In this document: positions 47,659-55,676 of the stretch, piece after piece
Position numbering within the stretch: the first letter of the stretch is position 1
How the letters are laid out: each line of letters starts with the position of its first letter
DNA from: Pseudomonas paraeruginosa PA7
GTDB taxonomy: Bacteria > Pseudomonadota > Gammaproteobacteria > Pseudomonadales > Pseudomonadaceae
NCBI RefSeq assembly: GCF_000017205.1
Contig: NC_009656.1
Location: 310,001 to 374,000, forward strand
DNA: 64,000 nt
Direction of reading: 5' to 3'
Made by a program: the position numbers and the translations under genes
The notes under the pieces: model-generated
Databases searched by the model: none
What the model saw: the letters and a program-made list of their open reading frames with translations, nothing else
What the model was told of the DNA's origin: nothing

Positions 47659-49089
47659 CTATCCGCCGCTGCGTTGCAGTTCGGCGCGCAGCAGGTCCAG
47701 CGCCGGGTCGATGTCGTCGCATTCGATGCAGCCGAAGCCGAACAGGAACCCGGCCTGTGGCGGGGTTTCCGCGTAGAAGGGTGGCAGGGTGCCCACCTCC
47801 AGGCCCTGCTGGCGCAGGTGGCGGGCGATGCGGTCGACATCCAGCGGCTCGCGGCAGCGCGCCGCGAGGTGGATCCCGGCCACTGCCGGCAGGGCCTCGA
47901 GCCAGGGCTCCAGGTCACCCCGCAGGCGTTCCAGCAGGCGGTCGCGGCGTTGCGCGTATTCGCGCTGCAAACGCCGGGTGTGGCGGGCGAAGTCGCCACG
48001 CTGGATGAACAGCGCGAGGGCGCGCTGCTGGAGGGTCTCGCTGTGCCGGTCGACCAGCTTGCGCGCCGCCAGCACGGCTTCGCGCAGGCTCGCCGGCGGC
48101 AGCAGGTAGCCCAGGCGCAGCTCGGGGAACAGGGTCTTGGAGAACGTCCCGAGGTAGGCCACCTGGCCGTGGCGGTCGAGGCTGCGCAGCGACTCCAGCG
48201 AGCGCCCGTCGAAGCGGTACTCGCTGTCGTAGTCGTCCTCGATGATCAGCGCGCGTTGGCGCTGTGCCCAATCCAGCAGTTGCAGGCGGCGCTCCAGGCT
48301 CATCGGCATGCCCAGCGGGAACTGGTGCGAGGGGGTGACATAGACCAGCTTGGCGTTGTCCGGCAGCAGGTCGACCCGCAGCCCCTCGGCGTCCACCGGC
48401 ACTCCGCGCACTTCGGCGCCGGTGGCCAGCAGGCTGGCGCGGGCCGGCGGGTAGCCGGGCTCCTCGACCACCGCCAGATCGCCGGGCTCGAGCATCACCC
48501 GGCCCAGCAGGTCGAGGCCCTGCTGGGCGCCCTGGGTGATCATCAGGGCGTTCCAGTCGCACTGCACGGCGCGGCTGATCGCCAGGTAGCGGGAGGTGGC
48601 CAGGCGCAGCTCGGGATCGCCCTCGGTGTCCTTGTAGAACGCCGGGGTCCGCTGTTGCAGGCGCAGCGCCTGGAGCACGCAGGTGCGCCAGGCGTCGAAG
48701 GGGAAGCGGCGCTTGTCGGTGGTGCCGCCGGCGAAGCTGTAGCGCAGCGCCGGACGCTGGTCCATCAGCCCGGATTGCGGCTCGATCCGCGCCCAGCGCG
48801 CGGCCGGTCGCAGCGGACCCTCGGCGCCGGCGGGCGGCTGCTGCTGGGCGAGGCCGCGGGCGACGAAGGTGCCATTGCCTACCCGGCCTTCGAGGAAACC
48901 CTCGCTGGCCAGTCGCTCGTAGGCTTCGCTGACGGTCTTGCGCGACACCTCCAGGCGCTCGGCGAGGTAGCGCGTCGGCGGCAGGCGGTCGCCGGTGGCC
49001 AGGCGTCCGCGCAGGATGGCGTCGCGCAGCTGGCGGTAGAGCTGGCCGACCAAGTCGTGGCGGCCGTCGAGGGTCAGTTGCAGTTCCAT
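47659..49089 (-). CDS. MocR/PdxR-type GntR-aminotransferase regulator
   Basis: 476 residues: N-terminal GntR winged helix (about 10-75, RQLRDAILRGRLATGDRLPPTRYLAERLEVSRKTVSEAYERL) fused to an aminotransferase I-like domain (about 110-470) with ITQGAQQGLDLL, IIEDDYDSEYRFDG and the PLP lysine in LGTFSKTLFPELRLGYLLPP. MocR proteins sense PLP or its adducts. It is divergent from the AhpD-like gene (126-bp gap), the probable target. Confidence 0.9.
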   Translation of the reverse strand: MELQLTLDGRHDLVGQLYRQLRDAILRGRLATGDRLPPTRYLAERLEVSRKTVSEAYERLASEGFLEGRVGNGTFVARGLAQQQPPAGAEGPLRPAARWARIEPQSGLMDQRPALRYSFAGGTTDKRRFPFDAWRTCVLQALRLQQRTPAFYKDTEGDPELRLATSRYLAISRAVQCDWNALMITQGAQQGLDLLGRVMLEPGDLAVVEEPGYPPARASLLATGAEVRGVPVDAEGLRVDLLPDNAKLVYVTPSHQFPLGMPMSLERRLQLLDWAQRQRALIIEDDYDSEYRFDGRSLESLRSLDRHGQVAYLGTFSKTLFPELRLGYLLPPASLREAVLAARKLVDRHSETLQQRALALFIQRGDFARHTRRLQREYAQRRDRLLERLRGDLEPWLEALPAVAGIHLAARCREPLDVDRIARHLRQQGLEVGTLPPFYAETPPQAGFLFGFGCIECDDIDPALDLLRAELQRSGG

Positions 49090-49215
49090 GGCGGGATTGG
49101 CTACCTGGTATTTCTGGTGATTGGCTCTTCGTGGAAGCCAAAGGCAGGCTTAGTGTTACCCCATGCCGCGCCGCTTTCCACTGCCGCGGCGCCCTTTCAA
49201 CCAAGGAGATTCGCC

Positions 49216-49653
49216 ATGACCACCCGCCTCGAATGGGCCAAGGCCGCGCCCGACGCCTACACCGCCATGCTCGGCCTGGAGAAGGCCCTGGCCAAGGCCA
49301 GCCTGGAGCGTCCGCTGATCGAACTGGTCTACCTGCGCACCTCGCAGATCAACGGCTGCGCCTACTGCGTGAACATGCACGCCAACGACGCGCGCAAGGC
49401 CGGCGAGACCGAGCAGCGCCTGCAGGCGCTCTGCGTCTGGCAGGAAACCCCGTACTTCACCCCACGCGAGCGCGCCGCCCTGGCCTGGACCGAGCAACTC
49501 GCCCGCCTCAGCCAGGGCCCGCTGCCGCATGCCCTGCTCGACGAACTGCGCGAGCACTTCGACGACAGGGAAATCGCCGAGCTGACCCTGGCGGTCTCGG
49601 CCATCAACGCCTGGAACCGCTTCGGCGTGGGCATGGGCATGCAACCGGAGTGA
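49216..49653 (+). CDS. AhpD-like carboxymuconolactone decarboxylase-family protein
   Basis: 145 residues of the CMD/AhpD fold with the redox pair and proton-relay motif ELVYLRTSQINGCAYCVNMHANDAR (CxxC plus His). Such proteins reduce peroxides or act as alkylhydroperoxidase-like enzymes. AAGGAG precedes the start. It forms an apparent operon with the cupin and the antibiotic-biosynthesis-monooxygenase-like gene and is divergent from the MocR regulator. Confidence 0.88.
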   Translation: MTTRLEWAKAAPDAYTAMLGLEKALAKASLERPLIELVYLRTSQINGCAYCVNMHANDARKAGETEQRLQALCVWQETPYFTPRERAALAWTEQLARLSQGPLPHALLDELREHFDDREIAELTLAVSAINAWNRFGVGMGMQPE

Positions 49654-49664
49654 GGTGAACCGCG

Positions 49665-50072
49665 ATGAGACTGTCCCGAACGTTCGCCTGCCTGCTGTGC
49701 GCGGTGCTGCCGGCCCTGGCCGCGGCCCATGATGCGGAAAAGGTCGTGACCCTGCGCGACCAGCCGCTGGCGGAGCCGCCCGGCTATCGCGGATTGATGC
49801 TGACCGTGTCGTTCAAGCCCGGCCAGGTGTCGGCGCCGCACGTGCACCCCGGCCCGGTGTTCGTCTACGTCCTCGAAGGCACCGTCCAGACGCAGCTGGA
49901 AGGTGGTCCGGTGGAGACCTATACGGTCGGCCAGAGCTGGTACGAACCGGCCAACGTGGCGCACGTGCTGGCGCGCAACCCCGACCCGATGAGGCCGGCC
50001 AAGCTGCTGGTCTGGGAACTGCTCAAGGACGGCGAGCCGGTCCTGAAGCCCCTGTCGCCCGGCGCCCACTGA
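49665..50072 (+). CDS. Exported cupin-domain protein
   Basis: 135 residues with a signal peptide (MRLSRTFACLLCAVLPALAAAHD) and one cupin domain; metal-binding His are in SAPHVHPGPVFVYVLEG. A second part, QSWYEPANVAHVLARN, supplies the other ligand. It is probably periplasmic. It begins 12 nt after the AhpD-like gene, hence the same transcript. Substrate unknown. Confidence 0.85.
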   Translation: MRLSRTFACLLCAVLPALAAAHDAEKVVTLRDQPLAEPPGYRGLMLTVSFKPGQVSAPHVHPGPVFVYVLEGTVQTQLEGGPVETYTVGQSWYEPANVAHVLARNPDPMRPAKLLVWELLKDGEPVLKPLSPGAH

Positions 50073-50100
50073 GGCGCCGCACCCCGGAGGAAATGCCGAC

Positions 50101-50385
50101 ATGAGCGCCAGCCAGGTGATTCGCATCCGTGCGCGCAAGGGCCAGTCCGACCGTCTCGGCCTGCGCCTGCGGCAATTGTCCGGACCGGGGCGGGAGGCGC
50201 CGGGATGTCTGGACTTCCAGGTGCGCAGGGATGCGCTCGAAGCGGACGTCTGGCTGATCCGCAGCCAGTGGCGGGAGCCGCAGCAGATGCTCGACTACCT
50301 CTGCGGCGAGATCCAGCAGGTGTTCGCCGAGGTGCTCTGGCGCTCGCTGGCGGCGAGCCTGGAGGTCCGCGACGAGGAAGGCTAG
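50101..50385 (+). CDS. ABM-domain putative quinol monooxygenase
   Basis: 94 residues of the antibiotic-biosynthesis-monooxygenase/ferredoxin-like fold (VIRIRARKGQSDRLGLRLRQL at the N-terminus, GCLDFQVRRDALEADVWLIRSQWRE in the middle). Small cofactor-free oxygenases of this type act on quinols. It is third in the AhpD-cupin-ABM group, 28 nt after the cupin gene. Function inferred from family only. Confidence 0.75.
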   Translation: MSASQVIRIRARKGQSDRLGLRLRQLSGPGREAPGCLDFQVRRDALEADVWLIRSQWREPQQMLDYLCGEIQQVFAEVLWRSLAASLEVRDEEG

Positions 50386-50502
50386 AGCAAACCTGCTCGG
50401 CGCAGACAGATGAGTATCTGTTCGCGCAGCCAGAGGTTCGCCGGGTTCTGGTCGGCGCCGCGTGGCGAGCGGCGAGGTTATCCGCCCAGCGCGGCAGGCC
50501 CC

Positions 50503-51273
50503 TCACTCCGCGCTCAAGCGCATCAGGCTGTCGCTCAGGACCCGCGCGTGGCGGTCGACGATGATCGGGGCCCAGGGCCTGCCGGAAGCGCTGACCAGCG
50601 CGCTGCTCTTGCTGTTCAGGTCGCGCAGGGCCTGGCTCAGGTACTCCCAGCGGTTCTCCAGTTTCTTCAGCCCCGCCGGGTTGGCGCTGTTCGCCACCAG
50701 CAGGGCGATGCGCCGGTCGATCAGCGGGACCAGCACGCTCTCGTCCTGGCCGAGATAGTCCCGGGGCTGCTCGCGGGCGATCTCCAGCCCGCCCAGGTAG
50801 GCGCGCGCCAGGTATTGCAGGGACAGGTACTCGACCCGCGCCGGCAACTGCCAGAGCGGCAGGGGCTGCCCAGGCGGAGTCGGCGGCACCTGGCGCTCCA
50901 CCAGGTTGAGGAAGTCACGCAGGGCGCGACTCAGTTGCTGCGGGTAGCGCCAGGGCAGGTCCTCTTCGCGGGGACCGTAGGCCGCGCCTTCTCGGATACG
51001 CGCCACCAGGGCCTTTTCGCCCTGCCGCAGGAGCACTCCCTCGGGGACGGCGGCGAGCGCCCGGTCGAGGCTGGCGAGGTCCTTCTCCAGTTGCGCCGCG
51101 TGCTGTTCCTGGAAACCTTCGCCGCGCAGCAGCAACAGGCTGCCCACCACGCGACAGGCCTGGACCTGCAGTTGTTGCAGGGCGCGTTGCTGGTCGTCGA
51201 GGGCGGCGCGCGCCGGCAGTGTCGACAGCAGGCTGCAGAGGCAGAGCAAAGCGGACAGCGCGAGGCGGGGCAT
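50503..51273 (-). CDS. Exported protein of unknown function
   Basis: 256 residues with a signal peptide (MPRLALSALLCLCSLLSTLPARA-ALDD). The mature part is mostly alpha-helical with Leu/Gln/Arg-rich segments and no recognised domain, suggesting a periplasmic helical protein. It lies between the ABM-domain gene (convergent) and the CRP-like regulator (same strand, 110 bp upstream). Confidence 0.75.
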   Translation of the reverse strand: MPRLALSALLCLCSLLSTLPARAALDDQQRALQQLQVQACRVVGSLLLLRGEGFQEQHAAQLEKDLASLDRALAAVPEGVLLRQGEKALVARIREGAAYGPREEDLPWRYPQQLSRALRDFLNLVERQVPPTPPGQPLPLWQLPARVEYLSLQYLARAYLGGLEIAREQPRDYLGQDESVLVPLIDRRIALLVANSANPAGLKKLENRWEYLSQALRDLNSKSSALVSASGRPWAPIIVDRHARVLSDSLMRLSAE

Positions 51274-51383
51274 GGGGAGATCCTGTTGTTGTCGTTATGG
51301 ATATCCGCACCGGGGGCAGGTGTCCTGCACACGGTAGCTGGTCATGGCGCGCCTGCAAGCGTTCGAAAGTGTGATTCGCGCGC

Positions 51384-52070
51384 TCAGCCGTGGCTGGCGG
51401 CGCGCAGGCCGGCGAGATCGAGGATCTCGATGCCGCCATAGCTGAGCTGGAGAATGCCCTGGGCCTCGAGATCCTTGAGGATCTGGTTGGTGGTCTGCCG
51501 CGACAGCGACAGCATCAGCGCCAGTTGTTCCTGTGGCAGGTGCAGGATCTGCCGGCTGCGGCTGTTGTCGTAGCCCTCGGCAAGCATCAGCAGGCGTCGG
51601 GCCAGGCGTTGCGCGGCCGGCAGCAGGGCCATTTCCTCGAGGGCGATGAACGCCAGGCGCAGCTTGTGGCTCATCAGCAGGGCCATGTCGCGCCAGTAGC
51701 GCGGCTCGCGCCGGAGCAGCTCGAGCAATGCCGCCTGCGGCACCTGCAGCAGTTCGGTGGGACCTTCGGCGTAGGCGTCGTGGGTGCGCGCCTGGCCGTC
51801 GAACAGGGCGATCTCGCCGAACCAGTGCGGCGGCTCCACCAGGATCAGCAGCGCCTCCTTGCCGTGCTCGCTGACCGCGCTGATGCGGATCGCCCCCTCG
51901 ACCACGCAGTACAGTCCGCAGGGGGCGTCGCCGCGCGCGAACAGGCGTTGCCCGGGCGGCAGCTGGCGCGGCTGGGCGAGCGCCAGCAGGTGCGTCTGCA
52001 GGGCTTCCGGCAAGCCCTGGAACCAGCGGCCGGCCTGGAGCTGCGAGCGGTAGTCGGTACGCGCGTTCAT
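51384..52070 (-). CDS. CRP/FNR-family transcriptional regulator
   Basis: 228 residues: an N-terminal cyclic-nucleotide-binding-like domain (about 25-135, GQRLFARGDAPCGLYCVVEGAIRI and LFDGQARTHDAYAEG) and a C-terminal helix-turn-helix (about 165-215, LPQEQLALMLSLSRQTTNQILKDLEAQGIL). There is no N-terminal Fe-S cysteine cluster, so it is unlikely to be an oxygen sensor of the ANR type. Divergent from the DUF962 gene; target unknown. Confidence 0.88.
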   Translation of the reverse strand: MNARTDYRSQLQAGRWFQGLPEALQTHLLALAQPRQLPPGQRLFARGDAPCGLYCVVEGAIRISAVSEHGKEALLILVEPPHWFGEIALFDGQARTHDAYAEGPTELLQVPQAALLELLRREPRYWRDMALLMSHKLRLAFIALEEMALLPAAQRLARRLLMLAEGYDNSRSRQILHLPQEQLALMLSLSRQTTNQILKDLEAQGILQLSYGGIEILDLAGLRAASHG

Positions 52071-52145
52071 GTTTGTCGTCTAGCTGACAGAGTGGGGAGG
52101 TGGGCAGGCGCGATGATGCGAAGACCCTGGCGTGAGACCACAACA

Positions 52146-52661
52146 ATGAAAACCCTAGTCGATCACCTTGCGCAATACGCTGCCTACCACCGCGACCGGC
52201 GCAATATCCTCAGCCACTTCATCGGCATTCCGATGATCGTCCTCTCCATCGCCGTGTTGCTGGCGCGACCGTCGCCGGGCTTCGGCCTGTCGCCGGCATC
52301 CCTGCTGGCGCTCGCCGCGGTGCTGTTCTACCTGCGCCTGGACCTGCGCTTCGGCGCGACCATGGCTGCGCTGCTGGCGCTGACGGTATGGAGCGGCGCG
52401 CAGCTGGCGGCGGGCAGCACCGCGGCCTGGCTGGGCTGGGGCATCGGTCTGTTCGTGGTCGGCTGGATCATCCAGTTCGTCGGCCACTACTACGAGGGAC
52501 GCAAGCCGGCCTTCGTCGACGACCTGAGCGGGCTGATCGTCGGCCCGCTCTTCGTGCTGGCGGAACTGGCCTTTCTGCTGGGCCTGCGCGGCGAGGTGCA
52601 GCGCGAGGTCGAGGAGCGCGCCGGGCCGACCTGCATCCGCGAGCACAAGCGGGCGGCGTGA
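52146..52661 (+). CDS. DUF962/Mpo1-like membrane protein
   Basis: 171 residues with four hydrophobic helices and the signature HRDRRNILSHFIGIPMIVLSIAVLL plus VGWIIQFVGHYYEGRKPAF. It resembles the fungal Mpo1 dioxygenase family (2-hydroxy fatty acid alpha-oxidation), whose conserved His residues (N-x-x-x-H-x-x-G and G-H) are present. An ATG about 30 nt upstream is possible. Followed by a perfect 10-bp hairpin. Confidence 0.85.
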   Translation: MKTLVDHLAQYAAYHRDRRNILSHFIGIPMIVLSIAVLLARPSPGFGLSPASLLALAAVLFYLRLDLRFGATMAALLALTVWSGAQLAAGSTAAWLGWGIGLFVVGWIIQFVGHYYEGRKPAFVDDLSGLIVGPLFVLAELAFLLGLRGEVQREVEERAGPTCIREHKRAA

Positions 52662-52664
52662 GGT

Positions 52665-52688
52665 GGTCTCCCGCGAGCGCGGGAGACC
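52665..52688. terminator. Convergent hairpin terminator
   Basis: GGTCTCCCGC-GAGC-GCGGGAGACC, a perfect 10-bp stem right after the DUF962 stop and before the convergent M48 gene; no T-run. Confidence 0.6.
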
Positions 52689-52700
52689 GGGTCCGGAGCG

Positions 52701-53459
52701 TTACTTGCGATCCGCGGCGATGCGCTGGCGGATATGATCGGCGCGCGCCTGGGAGCCCGGGTGCGAATCGAACATGCTGCTGTCGCCGCCGCCCAGCCTG
52801 GCCAGCTTCTCGAAAGCGGTGACCAAGCCCTGGGTATTCACCCCGCGCTTCTTCAGCAGTTCGTAGGAGAAATCGTCGGCGTCGGATTCCTGCGACTGGG
52901 AGAACTGCGCGTTGATCAGCGACTCGGTGAGCTCGCCCAGCTGCGAGCCGGACAGGGCGGCCAGCGTGCCGCTCTTCGAGGCGCCGGCGGCGCCGCGCAC
53001 CGCGGCTGCCGCATAGGTGGCCTGGGCGGCCTTGCGGGTGTGGCCGAGGGCGACGTGGCCCATTTCGTGGCCGAGCACGCCTTCGATCTCGTTGTCGCTC
53101 ATCAGCTCCATCAGCCCGCTGTAGACGCGGATGCAGCCGTTGGCCATGGCCCAGGCGTTGACGTCCTCGGTGAGGTAGACCTTGTAGTTCACCGGCACGC
53201 CGTCGATCTGGTCGCCCAGGGCCTTGGCGATCTTGTCCAGGCGCTGGCCATACTTGCTGTTGGCCGGGGCGATGCGGTTCTGCTGGTCGGACTCGGCGCA
53301 GGCCTGGTCGGCGACCTGGCGGACCTCGGCGTCGCTCAGGGTGGCGGCCTTCATCGCCATCATGCCGTGCTGCATCAGATCCTGCTGGGACAGGTTCTGG
53401 CAGCCGGCCAGGGCGGCGCAGGCGAGGGCCAGGGCGGAAAGGGAAAGGCGGGTGTTCAT
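52701..53459 (-). CDS. M48-family metalloprotease lipoprotein
   Basis: 252 residues. Lipoprotein signal with lipobox LAGC (Cys20), then a peptidase M48 domain with the zinc motif HEMGH at residues 131-135 (GVLGHEMGHVALGHT) and a downstream glutamate region SQSQESDADDFSYELL. It is a periplasmic LoiP/YggG-like protease involved in envelope quality control. It stands alone between the DUF962 gene and the interrupted permease. Confidence 0.9.
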   Translation of the reverse strand: MNTRLSLSALALACAALAGCQNLSQQDLMQHGMMAMKAATLSDAEVRQVADQACAESDQQNRIAPANSKYGQRLDKIAKALGDQIDGVPVNYKVYLTEDVNAWAMANGCIRVYSGLMELMSDNEIEGVLGHEMGHVALGHTRKAAQATYAAAAVRGAAGASKSGTLAALSGSQLGELTESLINAQFSQSQESDADDFSYELLKKRGVNTQGLVTAFEKLARLGGGDSSMFDSHPGSQARADHIRQRIAADRK

Positions 53460-53619
53460 CGTGTGCTCCTTGCTTGAAGTGGCGTTCCGTGCCGGACGGG
53501 CGTGTTCCGCCCGCTGCCGCGTGCCCGTCAGGGACCCGCGCGGCGGCGGATGATAGCGGTTCGCGCCGTTCGTCGGAAGTGCCTGGAGGGTCGCAGGAGC
53601 GTTCCGGCGCGAAGCTGGC

Positions 53620-54204
53620 TCAGTGGAAGCCGCGCCAGGCCAGGTCGGCGCCCAGCAGCAGGAGGCCGACGAAGAAGCAGCGCCTGAACAGCGTCGCGCT
53701 GATCCGTTGGCGCAGCCACTGGCCGAGGAGCATCCCGCCCAGCGCCGGGACCAGGGTCAGCAGGGAGGCGCCGAGCATCTGCGGTTCGAGCAGGTCGCCG
53801 TGCACGCCGAGGGTGACCGCCAGGGCCAGGGTCGAGGCGCTGAACGACAGGCCGAGGGCCTGGACCAGTTCGTCGCGCTGCAGCCCCAGGGCGCCGAGAT
53901 AGGGCACCGCGGGAATCACGAAGACCCCGGTGACCGCCGTCAGCGCTCCGGTCGCCAGGCCCACCAGCGGGCCGACCCAGCGCTCGTGGCGCGCCGGCAG
54001 ATGCAGGGCGATCGCCGCCAGGCCGAGCAGCGCGTAGACCACCAGGGCCAGGCCGAGCACGCCGGTGGCCTGCCTTGGCGCGTCGTCGCCGAGCCAGGCG
54101 CCGACCAGCAGGGTGCCCACGACCACCCCGAAGAGCATGCCGGCCAGGCGCTTCATCAGGCCGAGGAAGCTCGGGCCGCAGGCGAGCTGCCAGAGGTTGG
54201 TCAA
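53620..54204 (-). pseudogene. TauE/SafE permease, 5'-truncated by an insertion
   Basis: 194 residues of an anion permease of the TauE/SafE family with five to six hydrophobic helices; the second repeat (VGPLVGLATGALTAVTGVFVIPAVPYLGALG) is intact. Full-length members are about 250 residues and begin with another glycine-rich repeat that is missing. The remaining frame runs out at 54204 (TNLWQ, preceded by codons from AT-rich DNA and a stop), exactly where composition changes. The gene is read as interrupted by the element to its right, although a TTG at 54202-54204 could start a short product. Confidence 0.8.
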
Positions 54205-54346
54205 CTCCGTTATATATATTTTGAATATATATAACTATATGAATTTATTGAGTTTAATTTTATTTTCTTTTTTGCGTCTACCGAATTATCCCCGTTACTA
54301 ACCCGTATCTGCATCTATCCTCTGTGCCACCTCGGCCTCCCCTGCC
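54205..54346. other. AT-rich left end of the element
   Basis: The stretch 54209-54283 is almost pure A/T (TTATATATATTTTGAATATATATA and further T-rich runs), a sharp break from the GC-rich permease gene. It ends where the TGCTAGCA array begins. No gene. It is a likely recombination end, possibly an attL arm or binding site for host bending proteins. Confidence 0.5.
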
Positions 54347-54954
54347 TGCTAGCATTTCCCTTGATCGACCTGACGTGCTTGCCGAACCCTGCTAGCACCC
54401 CATGTCCACGCCTCCATAGAGTGCTAGCAATTCCGCGATCGATCACCAGGTGCCAGCACCTGAGTTGCTAGCACTCCGCCGAACATGTCTGCTAGCATTC
54501 GCCCGCCTGGTGCACGTGCTCCAGGTGCAAAATTGCTAGCAAGGTAGAAGTGATGACCGAACACCGTAAAGTGCTGACCATCCGCGACCCCGACCCCGAG
54601 TTGATCCGTCAAGCCAAGATCGCTACCGGCAGGGGCACCGGCAGCCAGGCGCTCATTGCGAGCGCCGAAAAGATGATCCACCAGCGTGAGCAGATCGAGC
54701 AGATGCAAGAGCAGATCGCCCAGATGCGCGAGCAGATCAGCGCCTATCAGGCGGTGTTGGCTGATGCGCACTCGGCGGCCACCCGCCTGGCGGAAGTGGC
54801 TGGGCAGGGTGACATTTTTGCCCCATCGAACCCGCTTCGCCTTGGGCACCGCCGCCAGCGCTAGCACTTCCCGTCCTCGATCTGTCGCACCAGGTCCAGG
54901 ATTGCTAGCAGAGCCGCCTCCAGGTATCGCCCTGGACCTTGCCGCCTGCTAGCA
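54347..54954. repeat. Phased array of TGCTAGCA palindromes flanking a small gene
   Basis: Eight exact copies of TGCTAGCA begin at 54347, 54390, 54422, 54466, 54490, 54534, 54903 and 54947, plus near copies at 54451 (TGCCAGCA) and 54859 (CGCTAGCA). Start-to-start distances are 43, 32, 44, 24 and 44 on the left and 44, 44 on the right. The sequence between copies is degenerate but often contains CCAGGT or CCTGG. Six exact copies precede the small gene at 54550; two exact copies and one variant lie at its end or after it. This looks like a protein-binding array (centromere or operator). Confidence 0.85.
54550..54864 (+). CDS. Small RHH-like DNA-binding protein with a coiled coil
   Basis: 104 residues. 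The N-terminal third (KVLTIRDPDPELIRQAKIAT, then GRGTGSQALIASAEKMI) has the strand-helix-helix pattern of ribbon-helix-helix proteins; residues about 40-75 (HQREQIEQMQEQIAQMREQI) form a heptad coiled coil. The GTG at 54550 has AAGG at the right spacing; an ATG follows at once. It is surrounded by TGCTAGCA palindromes, including one 9 nt before the start, so autoregulation or a partition-like role is likely. No homologue is named with confidence. Confidence 0.65.
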   Translation: MMTEHRKVLTIRDPDPELIRQAKIATGRGTGSQALIASAEKMIHQREQIEQMQEQIAQMREQISAYQAVLADAHSAATRLAEVAGQGDIFAPSNPLRLGHRRQR

Positions 54955-55627
54955 GCCTGGGCGACCCGCTTACACCTTCCCTTGCCCGCCCCTACCAGCT
55001 CAGTACGTATCGCCTCCAGCGGCAGCCTCTATTTTTCGTTACGCGTAACGGAAATTCCTCTGGCACTTCTCCGGGTCTACGGCAGGCTCCAGACGACTTA
55101 CCGTGGGCATGCCTCCGCCGCGCAAGGCTTGGAAATTTCCAAATCGCCGGCAATCAGCCTGCATCCCGCGTCCTGACTGGGCTGTAGCGATTTTCCATTT
55201 CTCACGCCCCGCACTTTTTCACACTGTTGGCGTATGGGTGTTCGTTTGAAAAAATCCACCTCAAACCCTTGGTAGCCGTGGGCTGTAGCGGTTTTCCCCG
55301 GCGCTCGACTGAGCCTTTGCGGCTGAAGTTTTCTTTCCAATTTCTTCATCTTTTTTCACAGAATGAAATTCTGCTTTCCCGTGCAAGGCCCAGTAACGGC
55401 GCGGCCTGGCGGTACGGTTTCACTACCACCGGGGTTTTCACAAAATTCTGAGACAGGGCGCGCCGGCGGGAGGGGGATAAGTGCGTTCTCGAGTCGAATT
55501 TTTTTCTGGCGGGATTTTTTCCAGCCCGGCAACCGCCTAGAGCGGCGCGAGGTGAGACGATTCGCTCAACGTCGAGGGCGACCACTGCTATTCGTTCGAA
55601 ACGCGCCTGTGGCCTTCTGCGGGGCGT
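54955..55627. other. Gene-free, repeat-rich segment (candidate replication origin)
   Basis: No credible gene. It contains GGGCTGTAGCG at 55179-55189 and 55280-55290, TTCGTTTGAAAAA at 55241-55253, three TTTTCACA boxes (about 55216, 55352 and 55433) and the palindrome CAGAAT-GAA-ATTCTG (55359-55373). The first two motifs recur in the 3' end of the DUF3631 gene near 60.1 kb. T-rich tracts and direct repeats resemble an iteron-type origin. Confidence 0.55.
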
Positions 55628-55654
55628 AAAAAAGCCGCACAGGCGTGCGGCTTG
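55628..55654 (-). terminator. Terminator of the capsid operon
   Basis: On the minus strand AAGCCGCAC-GCCT-GTGCGGCTT is followed by TTTTAC, 23 nt after the stop of the coiled-coil gene. A clear intrinsic terminator for the leftward late operon. Confidence 0.88.
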
Positions 55655-55676
55655 GGCAAGTGGGGCGAAAGCGGTC

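Noticed and set aside
54347-54954. CRISPR array
   Set aside because: The repeat is only 8 bp, spacing varies between 24 and 44 bp, the intervening DNA is itself partly repeated (CCAGGT), one gap holds a gene, and no cas genes are present.
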